In this document: positions 43,573 through 52,557 of the stretch, piece after piece
Numbering within the stretch: position 1 is the first letter of the stretch
Layout: each line of letters starts with the position of its first letter
NCBI GenBank assembly: GCA_001870995.2
Contig: MLAV02000001.1
Location: 124,001-188,000 of the forward strand
Direction: 5' to 3'
Source of the DNA: Chitinophaga sp. CB10
GTDB taxonomy: Bacteria > Bacteroidota > Bacteroidia > Chitinophagales > Chitinophagaceae
DNA: 64,000 bases
Program-made: the position numbers and the translations under genes
Notes under the pieces: generated by a model
What the model was told of the DNA's origin: nothing
What the model saw: the letters and a program-made list of their open reading frames with translations, nothing else
Database searches by the model: none

Positions 43573-43719
43573 ATGATATTTTGGCTTCTATTAAAAAAAT
43601 ATTTGGCAAAGTAAGGCAAGTTTAGAATTGTTTTAAAATCTGATTACAGATAAATGACAGTTTCATTAAAATAAAGTCCAATTGCCGTACTTTCGTTGCC
43701 GAAACTTATAGTTAACGTT

Positions 43720-44733
43720 ATGAATCACAAGCAAAGAGTAATGACGCTGGATGAGTTCACCATCCAGGAGTTACGTAACTATCCTGGCGCCACCGGCCAG
43801 TTGTCTGGTCTGTTGCGGGATATAGGTCTCGCGGCGAAAAGGGTGAACGTGGAAGTTAACAAGGCCGGTATTGCCGACATCCTTGGCGAAGCCGGTACCA
43901 CTAACGTTCAGGGGGAATCTGTAAAGAAGCTGGACGTATTTGCAAATGATCAATTCATTGACTCCCTTCAAACCAGCATTTACTGTTGTGGCGTTGCCTC
44001 CGAAGAAAATGAAAACTTCATTGCCTTTACGGACGAGCATTCCAAGAAGTCTAAATATGTCGTGCTGATCGATCCGCTGGACGGTTCCAGCAATATCGAT
44101 GTCAACGTATCCATTGGTACCATCTTCTCCGTGTACCGCCGCCTGTCGCCGGAAGGAGAGGAATGCACTCTGGAGGACTTTCTGCAGCCTGGCACCCAGC
44201 AGATTGCCGCCGGTTATATCATCTACGGTTCATCCACGATGATGGTGTACGCCACCCGCCGCAGCGTGCAGGGCTTTACGCTGGACCCATCCATCGGGGA
44301 GTTCTGCCTCTCGCATCCTAACCTGAAATGCCCGCCGGAAAGCGATATCTTCTCTGTAAACATTGGCTACTACCACCTGTACGAGAAAAATATCCGGGAC
44401 TCCATCGATCACTTCATGGCCCGGGATGAAAATGACCGTATTTACCGTCATCGCTTTGTTGGCTGTATGGTGGCCGAAATCCACCGTACGCTGATCCAGG
44501 GAGGTATTTTCATGTACCCTGCCTTTGGCAAGTATAAGTCGGGCAGATTGCGTTTGTGCTATGAATGTAACCCTATGTCCTTCCTGGTGGAAAAAGCAGG
44601 AGGCGTGGCAATGGCCAATGGCCGCCAGCGTTTGCTGGAACTGAAGCCGGCGCAGTTGCACCAGCGCGTGCCTATCTTCATCGGTTCCAAAGGAATGATG
44701 GAAACCTGGCAGGATATCGTCAACAAGCGATAG
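43720..44733 (+). CDS. fbp: Fructose-1,6-bisphosphatase, class I
   Basis: It hydrolyses fructose-1,6-bisphosphate to fructose-6-phosphate in gluconeogenesis. A TTG at 43696 is in frame, but ATG 43720 (MNHKQRVMTLDEFTIQE) fits the family start. The ~337-residue protein has the metal/catalytic segment YVVLIDPLDGSSNIDVNVSIGTIFSVY. It also has QIAAGYIIYGSSTMMVYATRRS, FVGCMVAEIHRTLIQGGIFMYP and LLELKPAQLHQRVPIFIGS. It is closed by a terminator 45 bp downstream. Confidence 0.96.
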   Translation: MNHKQRVMTLDEFTIQELRNYPGATGQLSGLLRDIGLAAKRVNVEVNKAGIADILGEAGTTNVQGESVKKLDVFANDQFIDSLQTSIYCCGVASEENENFIAFTDEHSKKSKYVVLIDPLDGSSNIDVNVSIGTIFSVYRRLSPEGEECTLEDFLQPGTQQIAAGYIIYGSSTMMVYATRRSVQGFTLDPSIGEFCLSHPNLKCPPESDIFSVNIGYYHLYEKNIRDSIDHFMARDENDRIYRHRFVGCMVAEIHRTLIQGGIFMYPAFGKYKSGRLRLCYECNPMSFLVEKAGGVAMANGRQRLLELKPAQLHQRVPIFIGSKGMMETWQDIVNKR

Positions 44734-44778
44734 TCAAACTATTATATTAATGCAAACTTTTCCGCCTCGCCGGAAAGC

Positions 44779-44803
44779 AAAAAGCGCCCCTGTGGCGCTT
44801 TTT
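44779..44803 (+). terminator. Terminator after fbp
   Basis: The perfect 10-bp stem AAAAAGCGCC/GGCGCTTTTT has a five-base loop and a T-tract inside the right arm. Confidence 0.85.
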
Positions 44804-44884
44804 CTGTTTCAACTAAACTCTGGCACAATTTTTTAGTCTGTTTATATACACATTAATCATTTTTTATTATTAACCATTACTTTT

Positions 44885-45376
44885 ATGTTCGTTTTGAAGA
44901 GCCGCAGCATCCTTGCTTTCCTGGTAGCCATCTTTTCCGCATTCCAAGTGAGTGCCTGCTCCCGCGCTACCACCCGTCATGCCACTGACGACGGAGGCGG
45001 CACCCTGGAGGAGCAAATCCTGTATTATACCAACAAGTTCAGGGCATCCAAAGGACTGAAGCCATTACAGCTGGATTCCTACTGCAGCCAGCAGGCGGAG
45101 CGCCACAGCCGCGATATGGCAAATGGCAGCACCGGCTTTGGCCATGAAGGCTTTGAAGAACGCGTGGCCAACATCTCCAAAAAACTGGGAAGAGTGAACG
45201 CCGCCGCTGAAAACGTGGCTTATGGCACACTGGACGCCGAGCAGGTAGTGAACGGATGGATTAAGAGCCCGGGGCACCGCCGCAATATGCTGGGCGATTA
45301 CAACACCATCGGCATAGGCGCCGCCAAAGGCAATGGCCGCATCACCTTCTTTACACAGGTGTTCATCAAGAAATAG
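44885..45376 (+). CDS. CAP-domain (SCP-like) secreted lipoprotein
   Basis: The 163-residue protein has a signal with lipobox-like VSACSRA (Cys near 25), then a CAP domain. Motifs are EEQILYYTNKFRASKGLKPLQLD, ERHSRDMANGSTGFGHEGF, AAENVAYG, VVNGWIKSPGHRRNMLG and NTIGIGAA. His residues in the GHEGF and SPGHRRNML motifs match the CAP zinc site. Bacterial CAP proteins are extracellular and of varied role. It is transcribed alone with a terminator downstream. Confidence 0.9.
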   Translation: MFVLKSRSILAFLVAIFSAFQVSACSRATTRHATDDGGGTLEEQILYYTNKFRASKGLKPLQLDSYCSQQAERHSRDMANGSTGFGHEGFEERVANISKKLGRVNAAAENVAYGTLDAEQVVNGWIKSPGHRRNMLGDYNTIGIGAAKGNGRITFFTQVFIKK

Positions 45377-45406
45377 CAGCAGCAATTTTTCGGCTTACAT
45401 CAGATA

Positions 45407-45444
45407 ATAAAGGCAAGTCCACCCGCGACTTGCCTTTATCTTTT
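45407..45444 (+). terminator. Terminator after the CAP-domain gene
   Basis: A perfect 12-bp stem ATAAAGGCAAGT/ACTTGCCTTTAT with a nine-base loop is followed by CTTTT. Confidence 0.85.
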
Positions 45445-45469
45445 GGCAATTAATGTCTAATTTGGCAGC

Positions 45470-46234
45470 ATGGAAAAGAAAAAGATCATCGAGGTAAATA
45501 ACCTGGTGAAGAAGTACGGTGATTTTACCGCAGTGAAAGGCATCAGCTTCGAAGTGTATGAAGGGGAAATTTTCGGCCTCCTGGGCCCCAACGGCGCAGG
45601 AAAGTCGACCACGCTCGAAATCATTGAAACGTTGAGAGATAAAACCAGTGGTACCATCAAAGTGGATGGCTACGACCTGGATCAGCAACCGGACGAGATC
45701 AAAAAGATCATTGGCGTACAGCTCCAAAGCTCCGGCTACTACCCGAACCTGACCCTCACAGAACTGATTGAGATGTTCGGCGGCCTCTATAACCAGCCGG
45801 TAAAACCCATGGAACTGCTGGCCATGTTCAACCTGACAGACAAGGCCAGGAACAAGTACAAGGAACTCTCCGGCGGCCAGAAACAGCGCTTTTCCATCGC
45901 GACCACGCTGATCAACAAACCCCGGATCATCTTCCTGGATGAACCTACCACCGGCCTGGATCCGCAGGCGCGCAGGAGCCTCTGGGACCTGATCCTGCAG
46001 GTACGCGCGCAGGGAACCACCGTAGTGATCACCACCCACTATATGGATGAAGCGGAATTCCTCTGCGACCGCTGCGCCATTGTGGACAGCGGGGAGATCA
46101 TCGCCCTGGCATCCCCGGACAGCCTTATAGACCAGCTGGTATCACAAGGCTTTGAGCGGAAGAAGGAAGTGAAAAAAGCCAACCTGGAAGATGTGTTCAT
46201 CCACCTCACCGGTAAGGAATTAAGAGAAGATTAA
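45470..46234 (+). CDS. ABC transporter ATP-binding protein, CcmA/ABC-2 export type
   Basis: The 254-residue ATPase has Walker A GLLGPNGAGKSTTLEII near 38-54, a signature LSGGQKQRFSIATTL and Walker B IIFLDEPTTGLDPQARRSLWD. The HisH loop is VVITTHYMDEAEFLCDRC. It belongs to the CcmA-like ABC-2 export class. No permease gene follows: the next gene, 14 bp downstream, encodes a DinB/YfiT protein, so the membrane partner must be elsewhere or the ATPase is unpaired here. Confidence 0.9.
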   Translation: MEKKKIIEVNNLVKKYGDFTAVKGISFEVYEGEIFGLLGPNGAGKSTTLEIIETLRDKTSGTIKVDGYDLDQQPDEIKKIIGVQLQSSGYYPNLTLTELIEMFGGLYNQPVKPMELLAMFNLTDKARNKYKELSGGQKQRFSIATTLINKPRIIFLDEPTTGLDPQARRSLWDLILQVRAQGTTVVITTHYMDEAEFLCDRCAIVDSGEIIALASPDSLIDQLVSQGFERKKEVKKANLEDVFIHLTGKELRED

Positions 46235-46248
46235 TCAAGATCGTGCAT

Positions 46249-46779
46249 ATGGAAGAATTAAAATATCCTATCGGCCGCTTCGAGGCAAAAGCCGATTACA
46301 CCCCGGAAGAATTGCAACGCTTCATCAACGATATCCGGTACCTGCCATCTTTGCTGGAAATCACCGTGCAATCCATGGACCAGGCGCAGCTGGATACGCC
46401 CTACCGCCCCGAAGGGTGGACGGTGACGCAGCTTGTGCATCACGTGGCGGACTCTCACCTCAACGCCTATACGCGGTTTAAGCTGGCCCTCACGGAAGAT
46501 ACGCCTACCATCAAACCGTACGACGAAGCCGCATGGGCCGAGTTGCCGGATGTGAAAGCCACGCCCATCAACGTTTCCCTCACGCTGCTGCATGCCCTGC
46601 ATACGCGGTGGACGGCCCTGCTCAACAGCATGGACGGCGAGCAGTGGGAGCGCGCTATTTACCACCCGGAAAGCAAAAAGGAAATTAACCTGAAATCGCT
46701 GGCGGCCATGTACTCCTGGCATGGATTGCATCACCTGGCGCATGTAACGGGACTGAAAGAGCGGATGAACTGGGATTAA
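46249..46779 (+). CDS. DinB-superfamily protein, YfiT/BstA-like (putative bacillithiol transferase)
   Basis: The start at ATG 46249 is preferred over the GTG at 46243. The 176-residue protein has the DinB four-helix layout with metal-binding His residues in TQLVHHVADSHLNAYTRFKLAL and YSWHGLHHLAHVTGLKERM. The opening LKYPIGRFEAKADYTPEELQRFI is typical of YfiT. YfiT/BstA proteins transfer bacillithiol to electrophiles or hydrolyse metal-dependent substrates. The presence of bshB1 in this window supports a bacillithiol link. It is sandwiched between an ABC ATPase and a Nudix gene (10 bp), probably an operon. Confidence 0.87.
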   Translation: MEELKYPIGRFEAKADYTPEELQRFINDIRYLPSLLEITVQSMDQAQLDTPYRPEGWTVTQLVHHVADSHLNAYTRFKLALTEDTPTIKPYDEAAWAELPDVKATPINVSLTLLHALHTRWTALLNSMDGEQWERAIYHPESKKEINLKSLAAMYSWHGLHHLAHVTGLKERMNWD

Positions 46780-46789
46780 AAGAAAGGCT

Positions 46790-47350
46790 ATGAATAATAT
46801 GGATTGGAAATTACTGTCGTCAGAATACCTGTACAAAGATACCTGGCTGACGGCAAGGAGAGATAAATGCGAAACCCCGGACGGCCGTATCGTAGATCCT
46901 TACTACGTGCTGGAATATAACGACTGGGTGAACGGGCTGGCGTTGACGGAAGACGGGCAGGCCATTATGATCAGGCAATACCGCCACGGGCTAAAACAGA
47001 CCCTCATTGAAATCCCCGCCGGCACCATGGACGATACAGACCCTTCCCCGGCATTTGCCATGGAACGGGAGCTGCTGGAAGAAACCGGCTATGCTTTCAA
47101 GGAAATTATCCCGCTGGGCGCCGTATCCGCTAACCCCGGCTCTACGAACAACCTCACGCACATGTTCCTCGCCACCGGGGGCGTGAAAGTGAAGGAGCAG
47201 GCCCTGGACGATAATGAGCAGATTGAAGTCATCCTCATGCCGATAGAAGCATTGCAGCAACTCATTGCAGAAAACAAGCTGCTGCAAAGCCTGCACGTTA
47301 CCTGTGTGTACTATGCGTTGCAGCACATGGGCAGGGTACAGTTTAAATAA
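46790..47350 (+). CDS. Nudix hydrolase (ADP-ribose pyrophosphatase-like)
   Basis: The 186-residue protein has a Nudix box starting PAGTMDDTDPSPAFAM and ending RELLEETGY near residues 82-106. The usual first Glu is Asp, and the spacing before REL is one residue longer. The catalytic REXXEEXGU part is intact. The fold context (DPYYVLEYNDWVNGLALTEDG, ANPGSTNNLTHMFLA) fits ADP-sugar pyrophosphatases, probably housekeeping. It follows the DinB/YfiT gene and its stop is one base from the convergent folC stop. Confidence 0.88.
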   Translation: MNNMDWKLLSSEYLYKDTWLTARRDKCETPDGRIVDPYYVLEYNDWVNGLALTEDGQAIMIRQYRHGLKQTLIEIPAGTMDDTDPSPAFAMERELLEETGYAFKEIIPLGAVSANPGSTNNLTHMFLATGGVKVKEQALDDNEQIEVILMPIEALQQLIAENKLLQSLHVTCVYYALQHMGRVQFK

Positions 47351-47351
47351 T

Positions 47352-48647
47352 TTACATCGCTTCCGCTACAATAAAGAAGCTGCCGCATACCAGTATCATA
47401 TCATCCGGCTGGGCATGTTGCTTTGCCGCCTGTAAGGCGTGTTGCACGGTAGGATATGCCTGGCCTTCGAGGCCGTTGGCGGCAGCCATTTCCGCGAGTG
47501 TGATCTCATCCAGCGCCCGTGGTATCTGGGCTTTACAGAAATAATATTTAGCCGCTTTCGGAAACAGCGGCAGTACTTTCTCTACTTCTTTATCTTTCAC
47601 AAACCCGGTAACGATATGAAGCGCCGTGTAGGTAACGTGGCGCAGCTGCTGTACGATTTCCGTGATGCCGGCTTCGTTGTGGCCCACGTCGTAGACGGTG
47701 AGCGGGTGCTGGCTCACTACTTCCCAGCGGCCGCGGAGGCCTGTCAGCTTTTTCACGTGGCGCAGCGCATTGGATATATCATCTTCCGTTATCTTCCAGC
47801 CGCGGGCCATCAGCTGGTGTACGGCGGACAGTACGCCCATTACATTTTTTTCCTGGTATTGCCCGTTGAGATCGAGCTTGTAGTGGCGGGTTTCCTGCTG
47901 GCGTATATGCAGCAACGTTAGTTCCAGGTGGGTGTTGGTGATGTTGGTGCCGTTGGCGGCGCCCATCCATTCCTCGTCCGCAAAGTGAATATCAGCGCCC
48001 ACTTCCGCCGCTTTGGCGATAAATACCTCCTTGGTTTCAGACTGCCTTTCGCTGATCACCACCGGTACGCCGGGTTTGATGATACCGGCTTTTTCGCCGG
48101 CAATCTGTTGCAGGGTATCGCCCAGGAGGTTCTTATGATCGTAGCTGATGTTGGTGATGAGGGAGAGTTCCGGGGTGATGACGTTGGTGCTGTCCAAACG
48201 CCCGCCCAGCCCTACTTCCACGATGGCAATATCCACCTGCTCCTGCGCAAAATATTCAAAGGCCATGGCTACGGTGAGCTCAAAAAAGGAAGGATGGATT
48301 TCAGCGATATGGGGTTTCATGCGCTCTGTAAAAGAGATGACAAAATCCTCGCTGACCATTTGCCCGTTCACTCTGATACGCTCCCTGAAATCGACCAGGT
48401 GGGGAGAGGTGTACAGGCCGGTTTTGTAGCCGGCCTGCTGGAAGATGGCTGCGAGCATATGGCTGGAAGATCCTTTGCCATTGGTGCCGGCAACATGAAC
48501 GGATTTGAATTTTTTATGTGGATGACCGCTGATCTCCAGCAGGGCCAGGGTGTTGTCAAGATCTTTCTTGATGGCGCTGGCGCCTACTCTGCTAAACATG
48601 GGCAGCTGCTGATACAGGAAGTCCAGCGTTTCTTGATATTTCTGCAT
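47352..48647 (-). CDS. folC: Folylpolyglutamate synthase/dihydrofolate synthase
   Basis: It adds glutamate to folates and makes dihydrofolate from dihydropteroate. The 431-residue Mur-ligase-type protein has the P-loop HVAGTNGKGSSSHMLAAIF near 51-69. Other motifs are TSPHLVDFRERIRVNG, VEVGLGGRLDSTNVI, SYDHKNLLGDTLQQIAGEKAGIIKPGVP and YDVGHNEAGI. It is on the minus strand, 58 bp after the end of the interrupted DUF5723 gene. Confidence 0.96.
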   Translation of the reverse strand: MQKYQETLDFLYQQLPMFSRVGASAIKKDLDNTLALLEISGHPHKKFKSVHVAGTNGKGSSSHMLAAIFQQAGYKTGLYTSPHLVDFRERIRVNGQMVSEDFVISFTERMKPHIAEIHPSFFELTVAMAFEYFAQEQVDIAIVEVGLGGRLDSTNVITPELSLITNISYDHKNLLGDTLQQIAGEKAGIIKPGVPVVISERQSETKEVFIAKAAEVGADIHFADEEWMGAANGTNITNTHLELTLLHIRQQETRHYKLDLNGQYQEKNVMGVLSAVHQLMARGWKITEDDISNALRHVKKLTGLRGRWEVVSQHPLTVYDVGHNEAGITEIVQQLRHVTYTALHIVTGFVKDKEVEKVLPLFPKAAKYYFCKAQIPRALDEITLAEMAAANGLEGQAYPTVQHALQAAKQHAQPDDMILVCGSFFIVAEAM

Positions 48648-48705
48648 GGCTTAAAATCTTCCCGGCGAAGATAAATATTCCTGCCATTTTCCACATCAAC
48701 GTTTG

Positions 48706-48936
48706 CTATTGATTGGCGGGGCAGCGCAGTTGCCGCTTACGCATATGGAAGATGCCGCCGCCGTTTGGATCGCTCTTTTTGATAGGCACCCAGCGCAGCG
48801 CGATGTAGGCGTCCGCGCGGTTCACGTTTTTGCGGAACAGGTTAGTGAACAGCGTATTGGAACCCAGGAGGAGCGGACCTATACGGAATCCTGCGCCTAC
48901 GTCGGCCATGCCGTTCTTATTGACGATGATGGGCAT
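48706..48936 (-). pseudogene. C-terminal remnant of the DUF5723 gene, after an in-frame stop
   Basis: This 76-codon frame continues in the same reading frame directly after the TAA that ends the DUF5723 gene (TAA at 48937-48939, ATG at 48934-48936). Its sequence, PIIVNKNGMADVGAGFRIGPLLLGSNTLF, then ADAYIALRWVPI, has the look of the last barrel strands of DUF5723 proteins. The stop is most simply a Tyr codon (TAC/TAT) changed to TAA. Whether the segment is ever translated (reinitiation at the abutting ATG is conceivable) is unknown. Confidence 0.65.
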
Positions 48937-50178
48937 TTATGCGCCGAAGAGGTCTACATCGTAACGGGGCGTCACCTGGACCTGCGTCATCCCGTAGGTT
49001 TTGTAAATATTGTTGGGGCCACCGTTAAGGGCTATATCTGCATTCGCAGAGATAAAAAAGCGCCCGTCAATATTATAGTCGCCCATCAGGTGCAGGGTAG
49101 CCGGCAGGGCCATGCGAAACACAGAATCGGAAGCGACAGGGGTGAAGGCGTTATTGAGTTGCCTTGCAAATTGCCGCAGACTTTGATTCTTTTTATAGGT
49201 GATACTGTAGGGATCAATGTTGTTGGTTACCAGGTCCAGGTCCGTATTGCCGGGGGCTTTGTTGTACCCGATGCTGCCGAGGTCCGTAATGGAAGCGCCT
49301 ACACGCCATTGGTAATAATCCGCTGCCGGGTTCCAGTGATCGCCTTCGTAATCCCCGAAGCCGTCGTTATCCGGCCGGTATTCGTAGATCACGCCGAGGT
49401 CCGCGGAGAAGCCGGAATTACCGTTGGGCTTCAGGTTATTGAGGTAGGGTTTATCCCAGTGGTCCAGGTTTTCGGAATAGCCATACCGCATGGTACCGCT
49501 GCTCACACTGGCGTTGCGGCTGCTGTTGAGGCGGAAGGTGGCGTTATCCACTGCCGCATAGCCGGCAGCAATGCCGCTGAGGTATTTGACCGTGATACCG
49601 CCTTTCCATACGCCGCCGTAAGTATTGCGGAGGATGCGGGCATAGCTGAGGCCGAACTCGTGCCAGATGTTGGACGATACGGCTGCGTGCTGGACAGTAT
49701 AGTTGGTACCGATGTAAGCTTTATTGGGAAAGTTGTTACCGAAGAAGTTGGCCTGCTCCGTGGGTATGTTGCCCCCGTTGCTGCTGCTGCGAATACGCCA
49801 GATGAAGGACACGGTTTGTTTTTCATCGATGGAGTACATGATGGAGGGCATCATGATTTCCGCCATCTCCCAGCCGTTTTGCCGGCGGTTGGCCGCCGTG
49901 TCGAGAAAGTAGTCGACATTACGGGTGAGGGTATCATAGCGGTGGAGTAATGCTTTCTTGGTAACAGTCATGTAGGTGTTGCCGGCTTTGGCGTCGGCGC
50001 CTAAAATATGGAGGTCCCATTTATACCGCGTGGAGGCGGCGCTGGCCGGGTTGTACAGGATGCCGTACACGCCGGCGTAATTACTTTGGTGGATACCCGA
50101 AAAAGATTGTGCTGCTGCGGTAATAGCGCAGGCGGAAAAGATGATGGTCCCTGACAGAATTCTGCTGAAAATAGTCAT
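48937..50178 (-). CDS. DUF5723 family outer-membrane protein, truncated by an in-frame stop
   Basis: The start at ATG 50178 (MTIFSRILSGTIIFSACAITAAAQ) gives a proper signal peptide; an ATG at 50235 only adds a polar extension. The protein (413 residues) shows the DUF5723 start GIHQSNYAGVYGILYNPASAAS and barrel-like strands (YDVDLFGA at the end). It stops at TAA 48937, followed in frame by the remaining C-terminal strands in the next ORF. As the last strands carry the outer-membrane assembly signal in such barrels, this truncation probably abolishes or alters function. Confidence 0.8.
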   Translation of the reverse strand: MTIFSRILSGTIIFSACAITAAAQSFSGIHQSNYAGVYGILYNPASAASTRYKWDLHILGADAKAGNTYMTVTKKALLHRYDTLTRNVDYFLDTAANRRQNGWEMAEIMMPSIMYSIDEKQTVSFIWRIRSSSNGGNIPTEQANFFGNNFPNKAYIGTNYTVQHAAVSSNIWHEFGLSYARILRNTYGGVWKGGITVKYLSGIAAGYAAVDNATFRLNSSRNASVSSGTMRYGYSENLDHWDKPYLNNLKPNGNSGFSADLGVIYEYRPDNDGFGDYEGDHWNPAADYYQWRVGASITDLGSIGYNKAPGNTDLDLVTNNIDPYSITYKKNQSLRQFARQLNNAFTPVASDSVFRMALPATLHLMGDYNIDGRFFISANADIALNGGPNNIYKTYGMTQVQVTPRYDVDLFGA

Positions 50179-50352
50179 TGCTGGCGATAAGTAAATTGAA
50201 ACAGGTTTTTCAGATGGCGCAGGTTTATTGCGCATGGCGTACTCATGGTCATCATAGGTGCAGTAGAGTTTAAGGACAAAATGCGCCGGGGGAAGGAACT
50301 GGTATGCCGGTCTTCCTCAGCGGTTGCAATTCGGTTTGTTTAGATTATTGGT

Positions 50353-51243
50353 TTATTCGGCTTTAAAATAGAACCGGATGAGCCCGAACTGTACTTCAGG
50401 GGCATCCTGGCTGGCATTGTATTTAATTTGCATTGCTGCGCGCCTGGCAATACTGATCAGGTTATCATTACTGATGGTAGAGCCGCTCATGCTGTAACTG
50501 GCAGCAATCACATTCCCCTGTTTATCTACTTTGATATTAATCGCTACGTATCCGGATTCGTTACTGTCGTAGGTAACGTTGGGGCGTCCTACGAGGCTGC
50601 GGCCTTTCAGCTGGAAGTCGGACCTGCCGCCACCGAGGCCGCCACCGCCCGTATAGCCTTTGGCGTTAGGATCGCCATTGATCTGGCCACGGTCGCCCGG
50701 TTTGCCGGTATTACCCTCGCCGGTGGAGTTGTTGGAACCATTGGCGCCGTTGCCGCTGTGCGCGCTGTTGTTGCTGGCCACCCCGCCGAATACGGCTTTG
50801 GGTTTAGGCGCAGGCGCAGGGGGAGCCGGTTTGGGGGCTTCTGCCGCGGGCTTTTTAACGGGCTTCTCCGGTTTGGGTTCCAGTTTTTTAGGTAATTCTT
50901 TAGGTTTGGTTACCGGTTTTTCCGGTTTTTTGACTTCCGGCGCATCCGCGTCATTGTCCGTCGCAATGTCCTGAGGCGGTGCTGCGTCAGGCGACGGTTG
51001 TTGTGCTTCGGCAGGTGGCACCGGCGCGGGCGCTTCAGCGGCGGGAGGGTTTGGATCAAGCGGCTGTAGATCTCCCATCCCCTCATCAGAAGTGCCTAAA
51101 TTCACTTCCATACCGAGGTCCTGATTCGGTAACGGGGGAGGAGCGGAAAAACCGGCAAACAGGAGCCCTACTAACAGCAACGCATGTACGCCGATAGTTA
51201 CTCCCAATGCCTGTAAATTCTTTTTTCCTTTATTTTCCTGCAT
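50353..51243 (-). CDS. TonB-like energy transducer
   Basis: The ATG at 51243 (MQENKGKKNLQALGVTIGVHALLLVGLL) is preferred to an upstream TTG (51267). The 296-residue protein has one N-terminal transmembrane helix, then a long Pro/Lys/Ala-rich periplasmic linker (~50-190). A Gly/Asn-rich region follows, then a TonB_C-like domain (NVTYDSNESGYVAINIKVDKQGNVIAASYSMSGSTI). It probably transfers inner-membrane energy to outer-membrane receptors, or forms a cell-envelope bridge. It has no ExbB/ExbD neighbour here. Confidence 0.82.
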   Translation of the reverse strand: MQENKGKKNLQALGVTIGVHALLLVGLLFAGFSAPPPLPNQDLGMEVNLGTSDEGMGDLQPLDPNPPAAEAPAPVPPAEAQQPSPDAAPPQDIATDNDADAPEVKKPEKPVTKPKELPKKLEPKPEKPVKKPAAEAPKPAPPAPAPKPKAVFGGVASNNSAHSGNGANGSNNSTGEGNTGKPGDRGQINGDPNAKGYTGGGGLGGGRSDFQLKGRSLVGRPNVTYDSNESGYVAINIKVDKQGNVIAASYSMSGSTISNDNLISIARRAAMQIKYNASQDAPEVQFGLIRFYFKAE

Positions 51244-51330
51244 ATTGCTGCTTGATCTTTCGGCCAAAGTTAATAATTACCTTATAAGTTACGCTAATGT
51301 TTCCATTAATTTTATCTTTACGGCCTCAAT

Positions 51331-52557
51331 ATGAACCCGCTAAAGAAAACGCTTGATCTTTACCGCAACGCCTATACGGGGCTTGCGCCTGCCACCTGGT
51401 GGTTGTCCCTCATCCTCCTGATCAACCGGAGTGGCACCATGGTGATTCCCTTTCTCACAGTGTACATGACCCAGCACCTGCATTTCTCCATTGCGCAGGC
51501 AGGTATTGTGATGGCCTGCTTTGGATCCGGCGCTATTGTAGGCGCTACCGCAGGAGGCTGGTTATCCGACCGCATCGGCTTTTACCAGGTGCAGTTCTGG
51601 AGCCTCTTCTCTAACGGTTTATTGTTCATTTTATTGGGTCAGATGCATACATTTCCGCAACTCTGCGTATGTGTGTTCGCGTTAAGTTCCGTGGGCGATG
51701 CCTTCCGGCCGGCGAACAGTATGGCGATTGCGGCATACAGCAAACCCGAGAACAGGACCCGTTCCTATGCGCTGAATCGCTTGGCCGTTAACCTGGGATG
51801 GTCCGTGGGGCCCGCTATCGGCGGGTTGCTCGCCAGCTTCAGTTACGACCTGCTCTTCTGGGTGGATGGGGCTACCTGTATGGTTGCCGCCATCACGATG
51901 CGCATCCTGTTGCCACCAGTGCCTGCACCCGCCAAAAGTCATGCCGATCCTTCCGCGCCGAAGGAAAGCATCTGGAAGGATCATATCTATATAACCTTCC
52001 TGGTTTTTGCGATGATCAACGCCATCTGCCTGTTCCAGTTTTCCAGCATTGTGCCGCTGTATTTCAAGCAGGTGCTGCATTTGAAGGAGTGGGCCATCGG
52101 GTTGTCGATGTCCATCAACGGGATTATGATTGCCGTGGTTGAAATGGTGATGATCTACCGGCTGGAAGGGCGCTTCCCGGACCTGTTGTTTATCATGCGG
52201 GGGAGCATTATGGTAGCCATTGCCTATTATGTAATTGCCGGATTGCCGGCCTGGTGGATAGTGGCGCCGGTGTTTATGGTCATTATTACTTTCGGGGAGA
52301 TGTTATGCCTGCCTTTTATGAACAGCTTCTGGATTTCGAGGAGCCAGGCGCATAACAGGGGGCAATATGCGGCGTTGTACACGATTTCTTATTCCGTGGC
52401 AAATATTGTGTCGCCCACGGCGGGAGCTTTTGTGGTGGGTCACCTGGGATTCACCTGGTGGTGGGCGATCACGGGGAGTGTGTGCCTGCTGGCGGCAACG
52501 GGCTTTTGGTTGTTGCAGGCGAAGTTGGGCGGTTTTTTTTCTCGCAAAGGGGCGTGA
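51331..52557 (+). CDS. Major facilitator superfamily transporter
   Basis: The 408-residue protein has about 12 hydrophobic segments. The MFS motif A-like loop is GWLSDRIGFYQVQFWS near 75-90, and a second typical stretch is FRPANSMAIAAYSKPENRTRSYALNRLAVNLGWSVGP. It resembles drug/MDR-type transporters. The substrate is unknown. The last ~8 residues (FFSRKGA) are encoded by a repeat unit that also occurs just after the stop, so the original C-terminus may have been replaced. Confidence 0.87.
   Translation: MNPLKKTLDLYRNAYTGLAPATWWLSLILLINRSGTMVIPFLTVYMTQHLHFSIAQAGIVMACFGSGAIVGATAGGWLSDRIGFYQVQFWSLFSNGLLFILLGQMHTFPQLCVCVFALSSVGDAFRPANSMAIAAYSKPENRTRSYALNRLAVNLGWSVGPAIGGLLASFSYDLLFWVDGATCMVAAITMRILLPPVPAPAKSHADPSAPKESIWKDHIYITFLVFAMINAICLFQFSSIVPLYFKQVLHLKEWAIGLSMSINGIMIAVVEMVMIYRLEGRFPDLLFIMRGSIMVAIAYYVIAGLPAWWIVAPVFMVIITFGEMLCLPFMNSFWISRSQAHNRGQYAALYTISYSVANIVSPTAGAFVVGHLGFTWWWAITGSVCLLAATGFWLLQAKLGGFFSRKGA

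Noticed and set aside
43696..43719. TTG starts for fbp and several others (for example 41947, 51267, 61349, 61990)
   Set aside because: In each case an in-frame ATG a few codons later gives the family N-terminus or a proper signal peptide.
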